A stretch of DNA of 64,000 nt from Amycolatopsis coloradensis (GCF_037997115.1 NZ_CP150484.1:3078167-3142166), one strand, 5' to 3'; numbered from the stretch's first letter, positions 46,384 through 55,159 are shown. Numbers and translations are program-made. Notes: a model not told the origin generated them from the letters alone.

Positions 46384-47919
46384 CTAGCGCCGCCGGTACT
46401 GCGCCGGAGACGTGATGGTGGACCGGTCCTCGTACGACCCGGGCCTGCCGCGATCGACGTGGAACGTCGTCAGCGTGCTCACCGGGGAGCGCGGGTCGCG
46501 CCGGTCGCCGATCACCCGCATGTGCGTGCTCCAGCGGCGCGGGGTGACCTCGTAGACGTCGTAGCCGTACCGGTCGCCCTCGAAGTACTTGAGGTGCGGG
46601 TTCGCCGCGCCCATCTTCGGTCCGTTCGTGGCGTTCCATTCGGGGGAGTAGGCACCGGAGGTGACCGAATGCGCGGTGAACTCCGTGCCGATCACCGGGG
46701 TGGACGGATCCGCGAAGTCCGGGCGGATGTCGTCGACGAACGCGGAGTGCCAGTCGCCGGTGATCACCACGAGGTCTTCGAGACCGCTCTGGGCCACGTG
46801 GGTCAGCACTTCCTCGCGTTCGGCGAGGAAGCCGTCCCATTGGTCCGTGAACATGTAGCCGCCGCCGGGCTTCGCGAGCTGGCTCAGCATGATCGAGTTC
46901 ACCCAGCAGTGCCACGCCTCGCCCGCGCCGGTCACCTGGTCCTTGAGCCATGCCTTCTGGTCCGCGCCGAGGATCGTGCCGTCGGGCAGGTTCTGCGCCG
47001 ACCGGTACTGCCTGAGGTCCAAAATGGACAGATCGAGGAGGTCGCCCCAGCGGCGCTGCCGGTGGATCCTCGGTGACGAGGGGTGGTCGGGGCGCACCGG
47101 CATGTGTTCGAACCAGGCCTGGTACGCCGCCGAGCGCCGCGCCCGCAAAGACGGGGTCGTGCCGCTGTAGTCGTTGACGACCTCGTGATCGTCCCAGGTG
47201 ATGAACCAGGGGTGGGCGGCGTGGGCGTCCCGCAGCGAGGGATCGGATTTGTAGAGCGCGTGCCGCCGCCGGTACGCCGGCAGGGTGAGCACTTCGGGTC
47301 CTTCGTGATCGCGCAGCGGGTTCCCGCCGACCTGACCGTGCTCGTAGACGTAGTCACCGAGGTGGACGACGAAATCCAGGTCATCCCGCGCGATCCCGGC
47401 GTGCGCCGCGTAGAACCCGTCGTGGAACGCCTGGCAGTTCGCCGAGGCGAACCGCACCCGCCGGACCGGCCCGACCGGCGCGGTTCGGGTGCGGCCGATC
47501 CGGCTGACCTTGCCGAGCGCGTGGAACCGGTAGTAGTACTGAGAGCCCGGCTCCAGCCCGGACACCGGGACGTGCACGCTGTGCCCGAGCCCGGCAGTGG
47601 CGGCCGTCGTCCCGTGTGCCACGCGACGGCGGAACGCGCGGTCGGTGGCGACCTCCCAGGCGACCTCGACGGTGTCGTCCAGCGGCTGCTCGAACTCCAT
47701 CGGCTTCGGCGCGAGCCTGGTCCAGAGCGCGACACCATACGGGACCGGGTCACCGGACGCGACCCCGAGGGTGAACGGCGCTTCGTCCCAGGTCGCGCCC
47801 AGCGCCGCCGCGGCCTCCTCGGCGTGCGCGACCGTCATCCGCGAACTCAACGGCCAGGCCAACCCCAGCGCACCGGCGGTGGCGGCGCCTCGCAACAGGT
47901 CCCGGCGGTTGACGGACAT
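46384..47919 (-). CDS. phoD: alkaline phosphatase D family protein, Tat-exported
   Basis: PhoD-type phosphodiesterase/phosphatase of 511 residues. The twin-arginine leader is SVNRRDLLRGAATAGALGL. An N-terminal Ig-like domain (TLGVASGDPVPYGVALWTRLAP) precedes the metal-binding domain with ANCQ, HLGDYVYEHG, TWDDHEVVNDY and TGDWHSAFVDD, which supply iron and calcium ligands. Usually induced by phosphate starvation. A good AGGAG site precedes the ATG at 47919. Confidence 0.93.
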   Translation of the reverse strand: MSVNRRDLLRGAATAGALGLAWPLSSRMTVAHAEEAAAALGATWDEAPFTLGVASGDPVPYGVALWTRLAPKPMEFEQPLDDTVEVAWEVATDRAFRRRVAHGTTAATAGLGHSVHVPVSGLEPGSQYYYRFHALGKVSRIGRTRTAPVGPVRRVRFASANCQAFHDGFYAAHAGIARDDLDFVVHLGDYVYEHGQVGGNPLRDHEGPEVLTLPAYRRRHALYKSDPSLRDAHAAHPWFITWDDHEVVNDYSGTTPSLRARRSAAYQAWFEHMPVRPDHPSSPRIHRQRRWGDLLDLSILDLRQYRSAQNLPDGTILGADQKAWLKDQVTGAGEAWHCWVNSIMLSQLAKPGGGYMFTDQWDGFLAEREEVLTHVAQSGLEDLVVITGDWHSAFVDDIRPDFADPSTPVIGTEFTAHSVTSGAYSPEWNATNGPKMGAANPHLKYFEGDRYGYDVYEVTPRRWSTHMRVIGDRRDPRSPVSTLTTFHVDRGRPGSYEDRSTITSPAQYRRR

Positions 47920-48003
47920 CGGTGTTCTCCTTTGGCCTTCGGCGGATCGCTCCCCGAGAGCGAACACTCCCAAGATGGCCGGAGGCCGACGTGAGGGAGA
48001 ACA

Positions 48004-48966
48004 TCAGATGGTGATGACGACCTTGCCGCGAGCGTGCCCTTCGCGCACGTAACGGATGGCTTCGGGCACCTCGGCCAGCGAGTAGATCCGGTCGATGACC
48101 GGCGTCAGTTTCCTCGCTTCGATGAGTGCCCGCAGCGTCTGGAGATCATCGTGGTCCTCCGTGGAGAACAGGCCGCGCAGCTTCTGCTTCACGAACGGCC
48201 CGACGAGCACCGCCTGCACATTGCGCCCTACCGCGCCGATCCACTTCCCTTCGCTCTCTCCGCCGACGAGGACGAGGCTGCCTTGTGGGGTAAGGGCCTT
48301 CCGTAGCGAGGACAGCGGCCGGTTGCCCGCGGTGTCGAGGATGAGGTCGTAGCCGCCGCCGAAGTTCTCGCGTGTGTAGTCGAAAACGCGGTTCGCGCCG
48401 AGTGAGCGGACGAGGTCGACCTTGCCCGTTCCGCACACGCCGTCCACCTCGGCACCGAACGCCTTGGCGATCTGCACCGCGAAGGTGCCCACGCCACCGC
48501 CGGCACCGATGACCAGGACCTTCTGCCGGGGCGCGACCCGCCCTTTGTCCCGAAGAGCTTGGAGCGCGGTGAAAGCGGAGATGGGGACCGCCGCGGCTTC
48601 TTCACAACTGAGCCGCTCGGGCTTCCGGGCGATGTTGTCCACCGTGGTCAGGGCGTACTCGGCGAAGGACCCTTGGCAGGTGCCGAACACCTCGTCGCCC
48701 GGCCGGAATCGGGTCACCCCGTCGCCGATGGCGTGCACTACGCCGGCGAAGTCCAGCCCGCGGACGCGGGCCTTCGGTCTCCGTACGCCGAAACCCATCA
48801 AGCGCACCAAGTACGGCGTGCCCTCCATGAGGTGCCAGACTCCGGGATCGACCGCCGCCGCCCGGATCCGCACGACCACGCCGTCCGGTCCGGCTTCGGG
48901 TTCGGGCAGGTCGGTCAGTGTCAGGACGTCAGTGTTGCCGTACACGTTCTGGGCGATCGCCTTCAC
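48004..48966 (-). CDS. MDR family NAD(P)-dependent oxidoreductase, quinone-oxidoreductase-like
   Basis: Medium-chain dehydrogenase/reductase of 320 residues without zinc-ligand cysteines. The GroES-like N-terminus (EAGPDGVVVRIRAAAVDPGVWHL) is followed by the Rossmann motif VLVIGAGGGVGTFAVQIAKAFGA and the late LVGGESEG. It starts 7 nt after the small XRE regulator, which it probably shares an mRNA with. The substrate is unknown. Confidence 0.9.
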   Translation of the reverse strand: MKAIAQNVYGNTDVLTLTDLPEPEAGPDGVVVRIRAAAVDPGVWHLMEGTPYLVRLMGFGVRRPKARVRGLDFAGVVHAIGDGVTRFRPGDEVFGTCQGSFAEYALTTVDNIARKPERLSCEEAAAVPISAFTALQALRDKGRVAPRQKVLVIGAGGGVGTFAVQIAKAFGAEVDGVCGTGKVDLVRSLGANRVFDYTRENFGGGYDLILDTAGNRPLSSLRKALTPQGSLVLVGGESEGKWIGAVGRNVQAVLVGPFVKQKLRGLFSTEDHDDLQTLRALIEARKLTPVIDRIYSLAEVPEAIRYVREGHARGKVVITI

Positions 48967-48973
48967 GGCGGCC

Positions 48974-49195
48974 TCATTCCTGGTCTGGGTACTGGAAAAC
49001 GTCGTCGAGCGCGACGCCGAACACCCTGGCGATCCGGAAGGCCATCTCCAAGGACGGCGAGTAGCGGCCCTGTTCGATGGCGATCACCGTCTGGCGGGTG
49101 GCGCCGATCCGGTCCGCGAGTTCGGCCTGGGTCATCTCACCCTTCGCGAACCGCAGGGCGCGGATGGAGTTCGTGACCTTGGTCGGTTTCACCAT
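48974..49195 (-). CDS. small XRE-type helix-turn-helix regulator
   Basis: Protein of 73 residues that is only a Cro/C1-type HTH domain (ALRFAKGEMTQAELADRIGATRQTVIAIEQGRYSPSLEMAFRIARVFG), like YgzD/PBSX Xre-type single-domain repressors. It overlaps the membrane protein gene by 7 bases and is followed by the MDR gene, forming a three-gene unit. Confidence 0.9.
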   Translation of the reverse strand: MVKPTKVTNSIRALRFAKGEMTQAELADRIGATRQTVIAIEQGRYSPSLEMAFRIARVFGVALDDVFQYPDQE

Positions 49196-49617
49196 GCCTG
49201 GAATCCCCAGCGGTAGGCGGCGATCTTCGCGATCGAGCCGAGCAGGGAGGACAGGACGAAGGCGAGGTACACGGTGTTGGCGATCCAGAAGTGGTCCAGC
49301 TCCGCCATCGCCATGACGAGCGCCGCGACACCGCCGATCACGACGAACGACTGTCCGATGTACTCGCCGAACCGGCCGATCTCGCGGTCGCGCTGGTCCT
49401 TGCGGCCCGCGTCACGCGGTGAGGTGATCGCGGCCGCGACGTTCAGCACGATCGAAGCCACGATGGCCGCGCCGATCGTCCACAACAACGGTGCCACGTA
49501 AGGGATGTCGACGAGCGGGCCGGAGCCCGCCCGGCGGAGGACGACGATCAGGTACGCGGCATAGCCGAAGACCGTGACCACCACCATGATCCACGCACGT
49601 TTCTCTTCCATCGCCAC
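49189..49617 (-). CDS. four-helix membrane protein
   Basis: Membrane protein of about 142 residues with four hydrophobic helices (near 8-25, 38-58, 88-106 and 112-130). Small membrane proteins of this kind are often encoded next to a single-domain XRE regulator. The GTG at 49617 lies 7 nt after the -10 box of a near-consensus promoter, so it is probably leaderless. An ATG two codons later is the alternative. Function unknown. Confidence 0.75.
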   Translation of the reverse strand: MAMEEKRAWIMVVVTVFGYAAYLIVVLRRAGSGPLVDIPYVAPLLWTIGAAIVASIVLNVAAAITSPRDAGRKDQRDREIGRFGEYIGQSFVVIGGVAALVMAMAELDHFWIANTVYLAFVLSSLLGSIAKIAAYRWGFQAW

Positions 49618-49624
49618 GAAGTCC

Positions 49625-49653
49625 AAGGTAAAGAGTTCTGGACATCATGTCAA
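49625..49653 (-). promoter_or_regulatory. near-consensus promoter of the membrane protein-XRE-MDR operon
   Basis: On the minus strand, TTGACA (49648-49653) and TACCTT (49625-49630) are separated by exactly 17 bp. The GTG start follows 7 nt after the -10 box. Confidence 0.75.
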
Positions 49654-49680
49654 ATATTCTTTACTTCGACACCGGCAAGT

Positions 49681-49713
49681 AGTTCGTGATACAAATAGTG
49701 CGTACTACGAACT
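49681..49713. promoter_or_regulatory. inverted repeat upstream of the F420 oxidoreductase gene
   Basis: AGTTCGT (49681-49687) and ACGAACT (49707-49713), a 7-bp dyad with 19 bp between, in the 109-bp divergent region. It directly precedes the GAGGAG ribosome-binding site, so it is placed to act as an operator. Confidence 0.4.
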
Positions 49714-49726
49714 TGAGGAGTGATTG

Positions 49727-50623
49727 ATGACACTGTTCGGATTCGGGCTCGAAACCGCCGTCGGCGAGGTGGAAGACCTCTTGCGGCACGCCGAACAGGC
49801 CGACCGCGCGGGACTGGACCTGGTCAGCCTGTCCGATCACCCGTACTTCGCCGACCGGCTCGACGCCTACGCGGCGCTGGGCGTGATCCTCGGCCGGACG
49901 TCGCGGGTCACGGCCGCGGTCAACGTGACCAACCTGCCGAGCCGTCCCGCGCCGATGCTGGCGAGGACGATCACGTCGCTTTCGGCGCTCTCGGGTGGCC
50001 GGGTCGCGCTCGGCATCGGCGCGGGCGGGCTCTGGCGGGAGATCGCCAAACTCGGCGTCGGGCACCGGACGCCCGCCGAGGCGGTCCGGGCGATGGGTGA
50101 GGCGATCACCCTGATCAAGGCGCTTTCCGGCGGCGGGGCACCGGTGACCTTCGAGGGGGAGTTCTACTCCGTCGACGGCCTGGTGCCGGCGGCCGCGCCC
50201 GCGCCCCCGATCTGGACGGGTGCCGTCGGGCCCAAATCCCTCGCGGTGACCGGAAAACTCGCCGACGGGTGGATCCCAGGGCACGCCGCGGACTGGCTCA
50301 GCCCGCGGTTCGCCGAATCCCGTCCGGTGATCGACCAGGCCGCCATCGACGCGGGCCGCGACCCCGGCGAGGTCGCCACCATCTACAACTTCCCTGGTCG
50401 CATAACGGAAAAGCCCACGGCGTCGCCGCGTGACGACGAGGGGCGGTGGGTCGGTGGTTCGCCGGAGCAGTGGGTCGAGGAACTGGTCACGGCGGTGCGT
50501 GACCACGGCGCCGCGGGGTTCATCTACTTCCCGGTCGAAGACGGGACCACGACTGACAGCGCGCTCGGCCGTTGGGGGAACGAGATCGTCCCGGTGATCC
50601 GCGAGGAGCTCGCCCGGAATTGA
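49727..50623 (+). CDS. LLM class F420-dependent oxidoreductase
   Basis: Luciferase-like monooxygenase fold protein of 298 residues. It begins FGFGLETAVGEVEDLLRHAEQADRAGLDLVSLSDHPY and has GRVALGIGAGG, PIWTGAVGPKSLAVTGKLADGWIPG and GAAGFIYFP, as in F420-dependent reductases of actinobacteria. The ATG at 49727 has GAGGAG 6 nt upstream. The substrate is unknown. Confidence 0.9.
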   Translation: MTLFGFGLETAVGEVEDLLRHAEQADRAGLDLVSLSDHPYFADRLDAYAALGVILGRTSRVTAAVNVTNLPSRPAPMLARTITSLSALSGGRVALGIGAGGLWREIAKLGVGHRTPAEAVRAMGEAITLIKALSGGGAPVTFEGEFYSVDGLVPAAAPAPPIWTGAVGPKSLAVTGKLADGWIPGHAADWLSPRFAESRPVIDQAAIDAGRDPGEVATIYNFPGRITEKPTASPRDDEGRWVGGSPEQWVEELVTAVRDHGAAGFIYFPVEDGTTTDSALGRWGNEIVPVIREELARN

Positions 50624-50698
50624 CCCGGTCGGGTGTTAACGGTCCGCGGTCCGAGGCCGACTCCACTCGGTCTCGCTGTCTCAGAGTGGAGTACGGGA

Positions 50699-51085
50699 AT
50701 GCCGAAGATCGTCGCCCTGTTCCTCGTCGCCGGTGTCGCCGTGCTGACCGCTTGCGGCACCCCGGGCACGCGGCCGGCGGCACCGTCGACGGTGACCGAG
50801 ACGGCCGTCAGTGTTCAGCGACCGGCGGAGACCGGCGGGCCTGCGTCTTCCGTCGCTCGTCTGATCGTCGTCCCCGATGTTTCGGGGATGAACCATCAGG
50901 CCGCGCAGGACGCGATGCAGGCGGCGGGCCTGTACAACCTGCGCGAAGTCGACGGAACAGGGAAAGGCCGGATGCTCGCGATGGACCGGAACTGGGTTCA
51001 GACGGGACAGGATCCGGCGCCCGGGACGAAGGTGACCGCGGACGCGGTGATCACCCTGACCGCCGTCAAAATCGGCGAGAAGTGA
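50699..51085 (+). CDS. PASTA-domain lipoprotein
   Basis: Protein of 128 residues. The N-terminus is a lipoprotein signal (MPKIVALFLVAGVAVLTAC, lipobox LTAC). A Pro/Thr/Val linker leads to one PASTA domain (VPDVSGMNHQAAQDAMQAAGLYNLREVD ... QDPAPGTKV), which in kinases and penicillin-binding proteins binds muropeptides or beta-lactams. A free-standing lipid-anchored PASTA protein may sense the cell wall. Confidence 0.87.
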   Translation: MPKIVALFLVAGVAVLTACGTPGTRPAAPSTVTETAVSVQRPAETGGPASSVARLIVVPDVSGMNHQAAQDAMQAAGLYNLREVDGTGKGRMLAMDRNWVQTGQDPAPGTKVTADAVITLTAVKIGEK

Positions 51086-51097
51086 GGCCTCCGGGCT

Positions 51098-51484
51098 TCA
51101 GGCTTCTACGGTGAGGGTCTCTTCGAGGGTCGCCCGGTGCGTCGGCTTCGCCTCTTCGTAGCGACGGCGGCCTTCGTCGGTCACGACGACGAAGATCCCG
51201 CGCCGATCCGACTCGCAGAGCGCGCGCTGGACGAGCCCTTCGCGCTCGAGGCGGGCGACGAGGCGTGAGGTTGCGCTCTGGCTCAGGTGCACGACCTCGG
51301 TCAGGTCGGCCGCGCGGCATTTGCCGACGACGCAGGTGACCAGTCGTTCCAGGGCTTCGAACTCGGTGACACCGAGGCCGTGGCGCTCCTGGAGGCGGCA
51401 CTCGAGGCGGCCGAAGACCGCCGCATGCCGGGCGGAAAGTTCGCGCCACTCCTGCAGCAGGTCTTGTTCGGCGACGTCGCTCAC
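51098..51484 (-). CDS. MarR family transcriptional regulator
   Basis: Winged-helix regulator of 128 residues (EFEALERLVTCVVGKCRAADLTEVVHLSQSATSRLVARLEREGLVQR, then DRRGIFVVVTDEGRRRYEEA). A Cys pair (CVVGKC) lies just before the recognition helix and could sense oxidants. The GTG at 51484 is 7 nt after a -10 box, giving a leaderless message. It faces away from an MFS efflux gene, the usual target of such regulators. Confidence 0.88.
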   Translation of the reverse strand: MSDVAEQDLLQEWRELSARHAAVFGRLECRLQERHGLGVTEFEALERLVTCVVGKCRAADLTEVVHLSQSATSRLVARLEREGLVQRALCESDRRGIFVVVTDEGRRRYEEAKPTHRATLEETLTVEA

Positions 51485-51491
51485 GCGGCCC

Positions 51492-51520
51492 AAGATAGCA
51501 TGCACGTGAATTTTATGCAA
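51492..51520 (-). promoter_or_regulatory. leaderless promoter of the MarR gene
   Basis: TTGCAT (51515-51520) and TATCTT (51492-51497) on the minus strand, 17 bp apart. The GTG start lies 7 nt downstream of the -10 box. Confidence 0.7.
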
Positions 51521-51535
51521 AGTCATTAAATGCGC

Positions 51536-51563
51536 TTGCATTAGATGCGCGTGCATGTACTGT
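51536..51563 (+). promoter_or_regulatory. leaderless promoter of the MFS gene with operator dyads
   Basis: TTGCAT (51536-51541) and TACTGT (51558-51563), 16 bp apart, with the ATG 7 nt after the -10 box. The dyads AATGCGCTTGCATT (51529-51542) and ATGCGCGTGCAT (51545-51556) overlap the -35 box and spacer, so a bound MarR protein would block the promoter. Confidence 0.7.
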
Positions 51564-51570
51564 ACGGATC

Positions 51571-53028
51571 ATGAGTTCTTCCGTGCAGCTGTCCACCAGC
51601 TCGACAAGGTGGGACGCGCGCCTCTGGGGTGTCCTGCTCACTGTGTCCGTCGTCGTTGGCCTCGACGCGCTCGACGTGTCGATGGTCGCCGTCGCCCTCC
51701 CGTCCATCCAGGCCGAACTCGGCCTCTCCACCGGTGCCCTGCAATGGATCATCAGCGCCTACGTGCTCGGCTACGGCGGCCTGCTGCTCCTCGGCGGGCG
51801 CACCGCCGACCTGCTCGGCAGGCGCCGGGTCTTCCTCGTCGCCGTCGCGGTCTTCGCGCTCGCTTCCCTGCTCGGCGGCCTCGTCGACGACGGCGCGCTG
51901 CTGATCGCCACCCGCTTCATCAAGGGTCTCGCCGCCGCGTTCACCGCGCCGGCCGCGTTGTCCATCATCACCACGACCTTCCACGAAGGCCCCGCCCGCA
52001 ACCGGGCGATCAGCATCTTCGCCGTCTTCGGTGCCAGCGGTTACTCCGCGGGCCTCGTCTTCTCCGGTCTGCTCACCCAGGTGGGCTGGCGCTGGACGTT
52101 CCTCCTGCCCGTCCCGATCGCGCTCGCCGCGCTGGCCGCCGCGATCAAGCTGATCCCGTCCTACTCGCCGCAGACCGGTGGCGGCTACGACTTCCCGGGC
52201 GCGATCACCGGTGCCGCCGGTTCGCTCCTGCTGGTCTTCGCCGTGGTCGAGGCACCGGAGATCGGCTGGGCCGCGCCGCGGACGCTGATCTCGTTCGCCC
52301 TCGCGCTCGCCCTGCTCGTCACCTTCGTGTTCATCGAGAAGCGCAGCAAGCACCCGCTGCTCCGGCTCGGCATCCTGCGCTCCGGCCCGCTGGCCCGCGC
52401 CAACCTCGGTGGCGCGACGTTCTTCGGCGCCTACATCGGTTTCCAGTTCGTCGTCATGCTGTACCTGCAGAACGTGCTGGGCTGGTCCGCGTTGCAGACC
52501 GCGCTCGGGTTCCTGCCCGCCGCGCTGATCGTGGCCTTCGGTTCGCCGAGGATCGAGCCGCTGATCGACCGGCTCGGCACCCCGCGCACGATCCTCGCCG
52601 GTGTCGTCGCCCACGTCATCGGGTACGCGCTGTTCCTGCGGATCGACGAGGGCTCCAGCTACGCCGGTTCGGTGCTGCCGAGCATGATCCTGCTGGGTAT
52701 CGGCTTCATGCTGGCGTTCTCCTCGCTGAACATCCAGGCGACCAACGGCATCTCCGACGACGAGCAGGGGCTCGCCGGCGGGCTGCTGAACACGTCGATC
52801 CAGGTCGGCGGCGCGATCGGGCTCGCCATCGTGACCGCGGTCCTGACCGGGAACTCCGGCGGCGCCACCGGCTCGGCCGCGCTGCTGAACGGTCTGGCGC
52901 CCGCGCTCACCGTGGTCACCGGTATCGCCGTGATCAGTGTCCTGGTGGCACTGTCCGGAGTCGTCGGCCTGCGCAAGGCCGAAGCCCGCTCCACCGTCGC
53001 CGAACCGGAGTTCGCCGCGGCCGAATGA
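51571..53028 (+). CDS. MFS drug efflux transporter, DHA2/EmrB type (14 helices)
   Basis: Permease of 485 residues with about 14 hydrophobic helices. Motif A is GGRTADLLGRRRVF (about 69-82), and motif D1/C-like sequences are LDVSMVAVALPSI and SGYSAGLVFSG. Similar to proton-driven multidrug exporters such as EmrB and LfrA. The substrate is unknown. Divergent from the MarR gene, which probably represses it. Confidence 0.92.
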   Translation: MSSSVQLSTSSTRWDARLWGVLLTVSVVVGLDALDVSMVAVALPSIQAELGLSTGALQWIISAYVLGYGGLLLLGGRTADLLGRRRVFLVAVAVFALASLLGGLVDDGALLIATRFIKGLAAAFTAPAALSIITTTFHEGPARNRAISIFAVFGASGYSAGLVFSGLLTQVGWRWTFLLPVPIALAALAAAIKLIPSYSPQTGGGYDFPGAITGAAGSLLLVFAVVEAPEIGWAAPRTLISFALALALLVTFVFIEKRSKHPLLRLGILRSGPLARANLGGATFFGAYIGFQFVVMLYLQNVLGWSALQTALGFLPAALIVAFGSPRIEPLIDRLGTPRTILAGVVAHVIGYALFLRIDEGSSYAGSVLPSMILLGIGFMLAFSSLNIQATNGISDDEQGLAGGLLNTSIQVGGAIGLAIVTAVLTGNSGGATGSAALLNGLAPALTVVTGIAVISVLVALSGVVGLRKAEARSTVAEPEFAAAE

Positions 53029-53039
53029 CCAGGGGTGAT

Positions 53040-53073
53040 GGCCCCTTCCCGCGCTCGGGGGCGGGAAGGGGCC
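53040..53073. terminator. bidirectional hairpin between MFS and P450 genes
   Basis: Perfect 13-bp arms (GGCCCCTTCCCGC and complement) around an 8-nt loop in the 49-bp gap between convergent genes. Confidence 0.75.
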
Positions 53074-53077
53074 GTCG

Positions 53078-54328
53078 CTACCAGCGGATCGGCAGCGCTT
53101 TCAGCCCGTTCTGGAAGTTCGACCGCAACCGCACCGGTTCCCCGGCGGGTTCGACCTCGCCGAGCAGGTCCAGGACCGCTTCGAACATCGCGCGCAGCTG
53201 CACCCTGGCGAGCTGGGCGCCGAGGCAGAAATGCGGGCCGTGCCCGAAGGTCAGGTGATCGTTGGGAGCGCGGCCGATGTCGAAGCGGTCCGGATCCTCG
53301 AAAACGGTCTCGTCACGGTTCGCGGCGGAGAACCAGACGACCACCTTTTCGCCCGCGCGGATGTCCACATCGGACAGAACGACGTCCTCGGTCGCGGTCC
53401 GGCGGAAATGCATGACCGGACACCACCACCGCAGCATCTCCTCCACCGCACCGGGGAGCAGGGAACGGTCGGCGAGCAGCCGCCGGTACTGATCCGGATG
53501 CGACAGCAGCGCCTGCATCCCGCCGGGGATGCCGTTGCGCAGCGTTTCATTGCCCGCCACGGAAAACAGCCAGAACAGGTTCTCGAACTCCGCGATCGAG
53601 ACCCGGCCGCCGTCCTCCACGTGACCCATGAGGTTGCTCATCACGTCCTCGCCCGGGTTCCGGCGTTTGTACTCGCCGAGCGCGGTGGCGTACGCGTAGA
53701 GATCCGGCATCCCCGCGCGAGTGCGCGGATCGGGCATCGATCCGTCCGGCCCCGGAACCGGCCGGACCGCCAGCGCCGCCCGCGCGAGATCGGTGACCTC
53801 GTCCGCGTCGACGGTCGCGCTCACCGCGTAGTCGGCGTCCTGATAGCCGATCACGCGATTGCTCCAGTCGTACATCAGCCGCCGGTCCTGTTCGGGGATC
53901 CCGAAGACCTCGGCGAGCGTCAGCAGCGGGAGATCGGCGGCGACCGCCGCGAAATCGCACTCGCCGTCCGCGCGGACGCCGGCGATCAGCTCCCTCGCCC
54001 AGCCCTGGATCCGCTCGGTCAGCCTGGCGACCGCGCGCGGCGTGAACGCCTTGGTGAGCAGGCCCCGCAGCCGGGCGTGCTCGGGCGGATCCATGTTGAG
54101 CATCATCCGGCGGACGTAACCGAGGTCCTGCTCGGTCGCCGGATCCCGGATCTGTGTCCCGCCCAGCCGCGACGAGAACAGCTTCGGGTTCCTGAGCACG
54201 TGTTTGACGTCCGAATGCCGCAGCACGGCCCAGAAATCGTCGACGCGCACGACCGGTGACCCCCGGCGCAGCGACGCGAGGTGCTCGTACGGCACGCCCC
54301 GGGTGTAGACATCCGGATCGGTGATCAC
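53078..54328 (-). CDS. cytochrome P450
   Basis: Soluble bacterial P450 of 416 residues. The heme ligand Cys368 is in FGHGPHFCLGAQLAR. The I-helix motif AGNET (258-262) and the K-helix ExxR (VEEMLRW, 296-301) are present, followed by HFRRTATEDV and ANRDETVFEDPDRFD. The pattern is closest to the CYP124/125/142 group that oxidises sterol or lipid side chains, though the substrate is not proven. No ferredoxin gene is adjacent. The GTG at 54328 opens ITDPDVYTRGVPYEH. Longer in-frame codons run upstream into the divergent gene. Confidence 0.92.
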   Translation of the reverse strand: MITDPDVYTRGVPYEHLASLRRGSPVVRVDDFWAVLRHSDVKHVLRNPKLFSSRLGGTQIRDPATEQDLGYVRRMMLNMDPPEHARLRGLLTKAFTPRAVARLTERIQGWARELIAGVRADGECDFAAVAADLPLLTLAEVFGIPEQDRRLMYDWSNRVIGYQDADYAVSATVDADEVTDLARAALAVRPVPGPDGSMPDPRTRAGMPDLYAYATALGEYKRRNPGEDVMSNLMGHVEDGGRVSIAEFENLFWLFSVAGNETLRNGIPGGMQALLSHPDQYRRLLADRSLLPGAVEEMLRWWCPVMHFRRTATEDVVLSDVDIRAGEKVVVWFSAANRDETVFEDPDRFDIGRAPNDHLTFGHGPHFCLGAQLARVQLRAMFEAVLDLLGEVEPAGEPVRLRSNFQNGLKALPIRW

Positions 54329-54376
54329 GCCTCCGACCCTAGCCCGCGGACGGGGGACTGCGGAAAGATCCGTCCG

Positions 54377-55105
54377 GTGGACACGCTGAAGATGCGCACC
54401 GCCGGAACCGAAGGCCCCGCCGTGCTCCTGCTGCACGGCCTCGGCGCGACAGGAGCGGTCTGGGACGGCCTCATGGCGCAGCCGGGATATCGCTGGCTGG
54501 CGCCCGATCTGCCCGGTCACGGGGGATCGCCCCGGTTACCGCACTACTCGTTCGGCGGACTGGCCGCGGCGGTCGCCGACGCGCTCCCGGAACGCGGTCC
54601 GGTGCTGGTGGTCGGCCATTCGCTCGGCGGTGTGGTCGGGCTCGCGCTGGCCTCCGGCTGGTTCGGGGTGAAGGTCGCCGGGGTGCTCGCGGTCGGCGTC
54701 AAGGTCGAATGGAGTGAGTCCGACCTCGCGCGGGCGGCCGCCATGGCGGCGAAACCGCCGCGAGTGTTCCCGGCGCGGGAAGACGCCGAACGCGGCTTCC
54801 TCAAGATCGCCGGTCTGGCAGGCCTCACCGGCGCGGATCCCGACGGCGTGGTCGAAACCGAAGGTGGCTGGCGGTTGGCGCTGGACCCCCGCGCGTTCGC
54901 CGTCGGCGCTCCCGACATGCGCGGACTGCTCGGCGCGGCACGCTGCCCGGTCGTCCTCGCGGCAGGGGAGCACGACCCCATGAGCCGCCCCGAGCAGCTT
55001 CGCGCGCTCAGCCCTTTCACCGTCGAGTTCCCCGGACTGGGCCACAACGCCCACGTCGAAGACCCGTCCGCGCTCCTGCCCTTCCCCAGGCAGTTCGTCC
55101 TCTGA
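54377..55105 (+). CDS. alpha/beta hydrolase
   Basis: Hydrolase of 242 residues with oxyanion loop HGLGATG, nucleophile Ser82 in GHSLGG, the acid in AGEHDPMS and the final His in GLGHNAHVED. Compact, with a short cap. The GTG at 54377 is chosen. No Shine-Dalgarno is obvious, and the frame continues upstream across the divergent P450 start. Substrate unknown. Its stop codon lies inside the hairpin that follows. Confidence 0.83.
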   Translation: MDTLKMRTAGTEGPAVLLLHGLGATGAVWDGLMAQPGYRWLAPDLPGHGGSPRLPHYSFGGLAAAVADALPERGPVLVVGHSLGGVVGLALASGWFGVKVAGVLAVGVKVEWSESDLARAAAMAAKPPRVFPAREDAERGFLKIAGLAGLTGADPDGVVETEGGWRLALDPRAFAVGAPDMRGLLGAARCPVVLAAGEHDPMSRPEQLRALSPFTVEFPGLGHNAHVEDPSALLPFPRQFVL

Positions 55106-55142
55106 ATGCGGTAGTTCGCCATCGAACCACCGCATTCAGAGG
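55099..55142. terminator. 20-bp hairpin with an extra direct copy of its arm
   Basis: Arms of 20 bp (starting CCTCTGAATGCGG) pair with one mismatch around CCAT. The left arm includes the TGA stop of the hydrolase gene. AATGCGGTGGT, a further copy of the arm, follows at 55147-55157 just before the end of the convergent gene. Confidence 0.7.
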
Positions 55143-55159
55143 GCGAAATGCGGTGGTGG

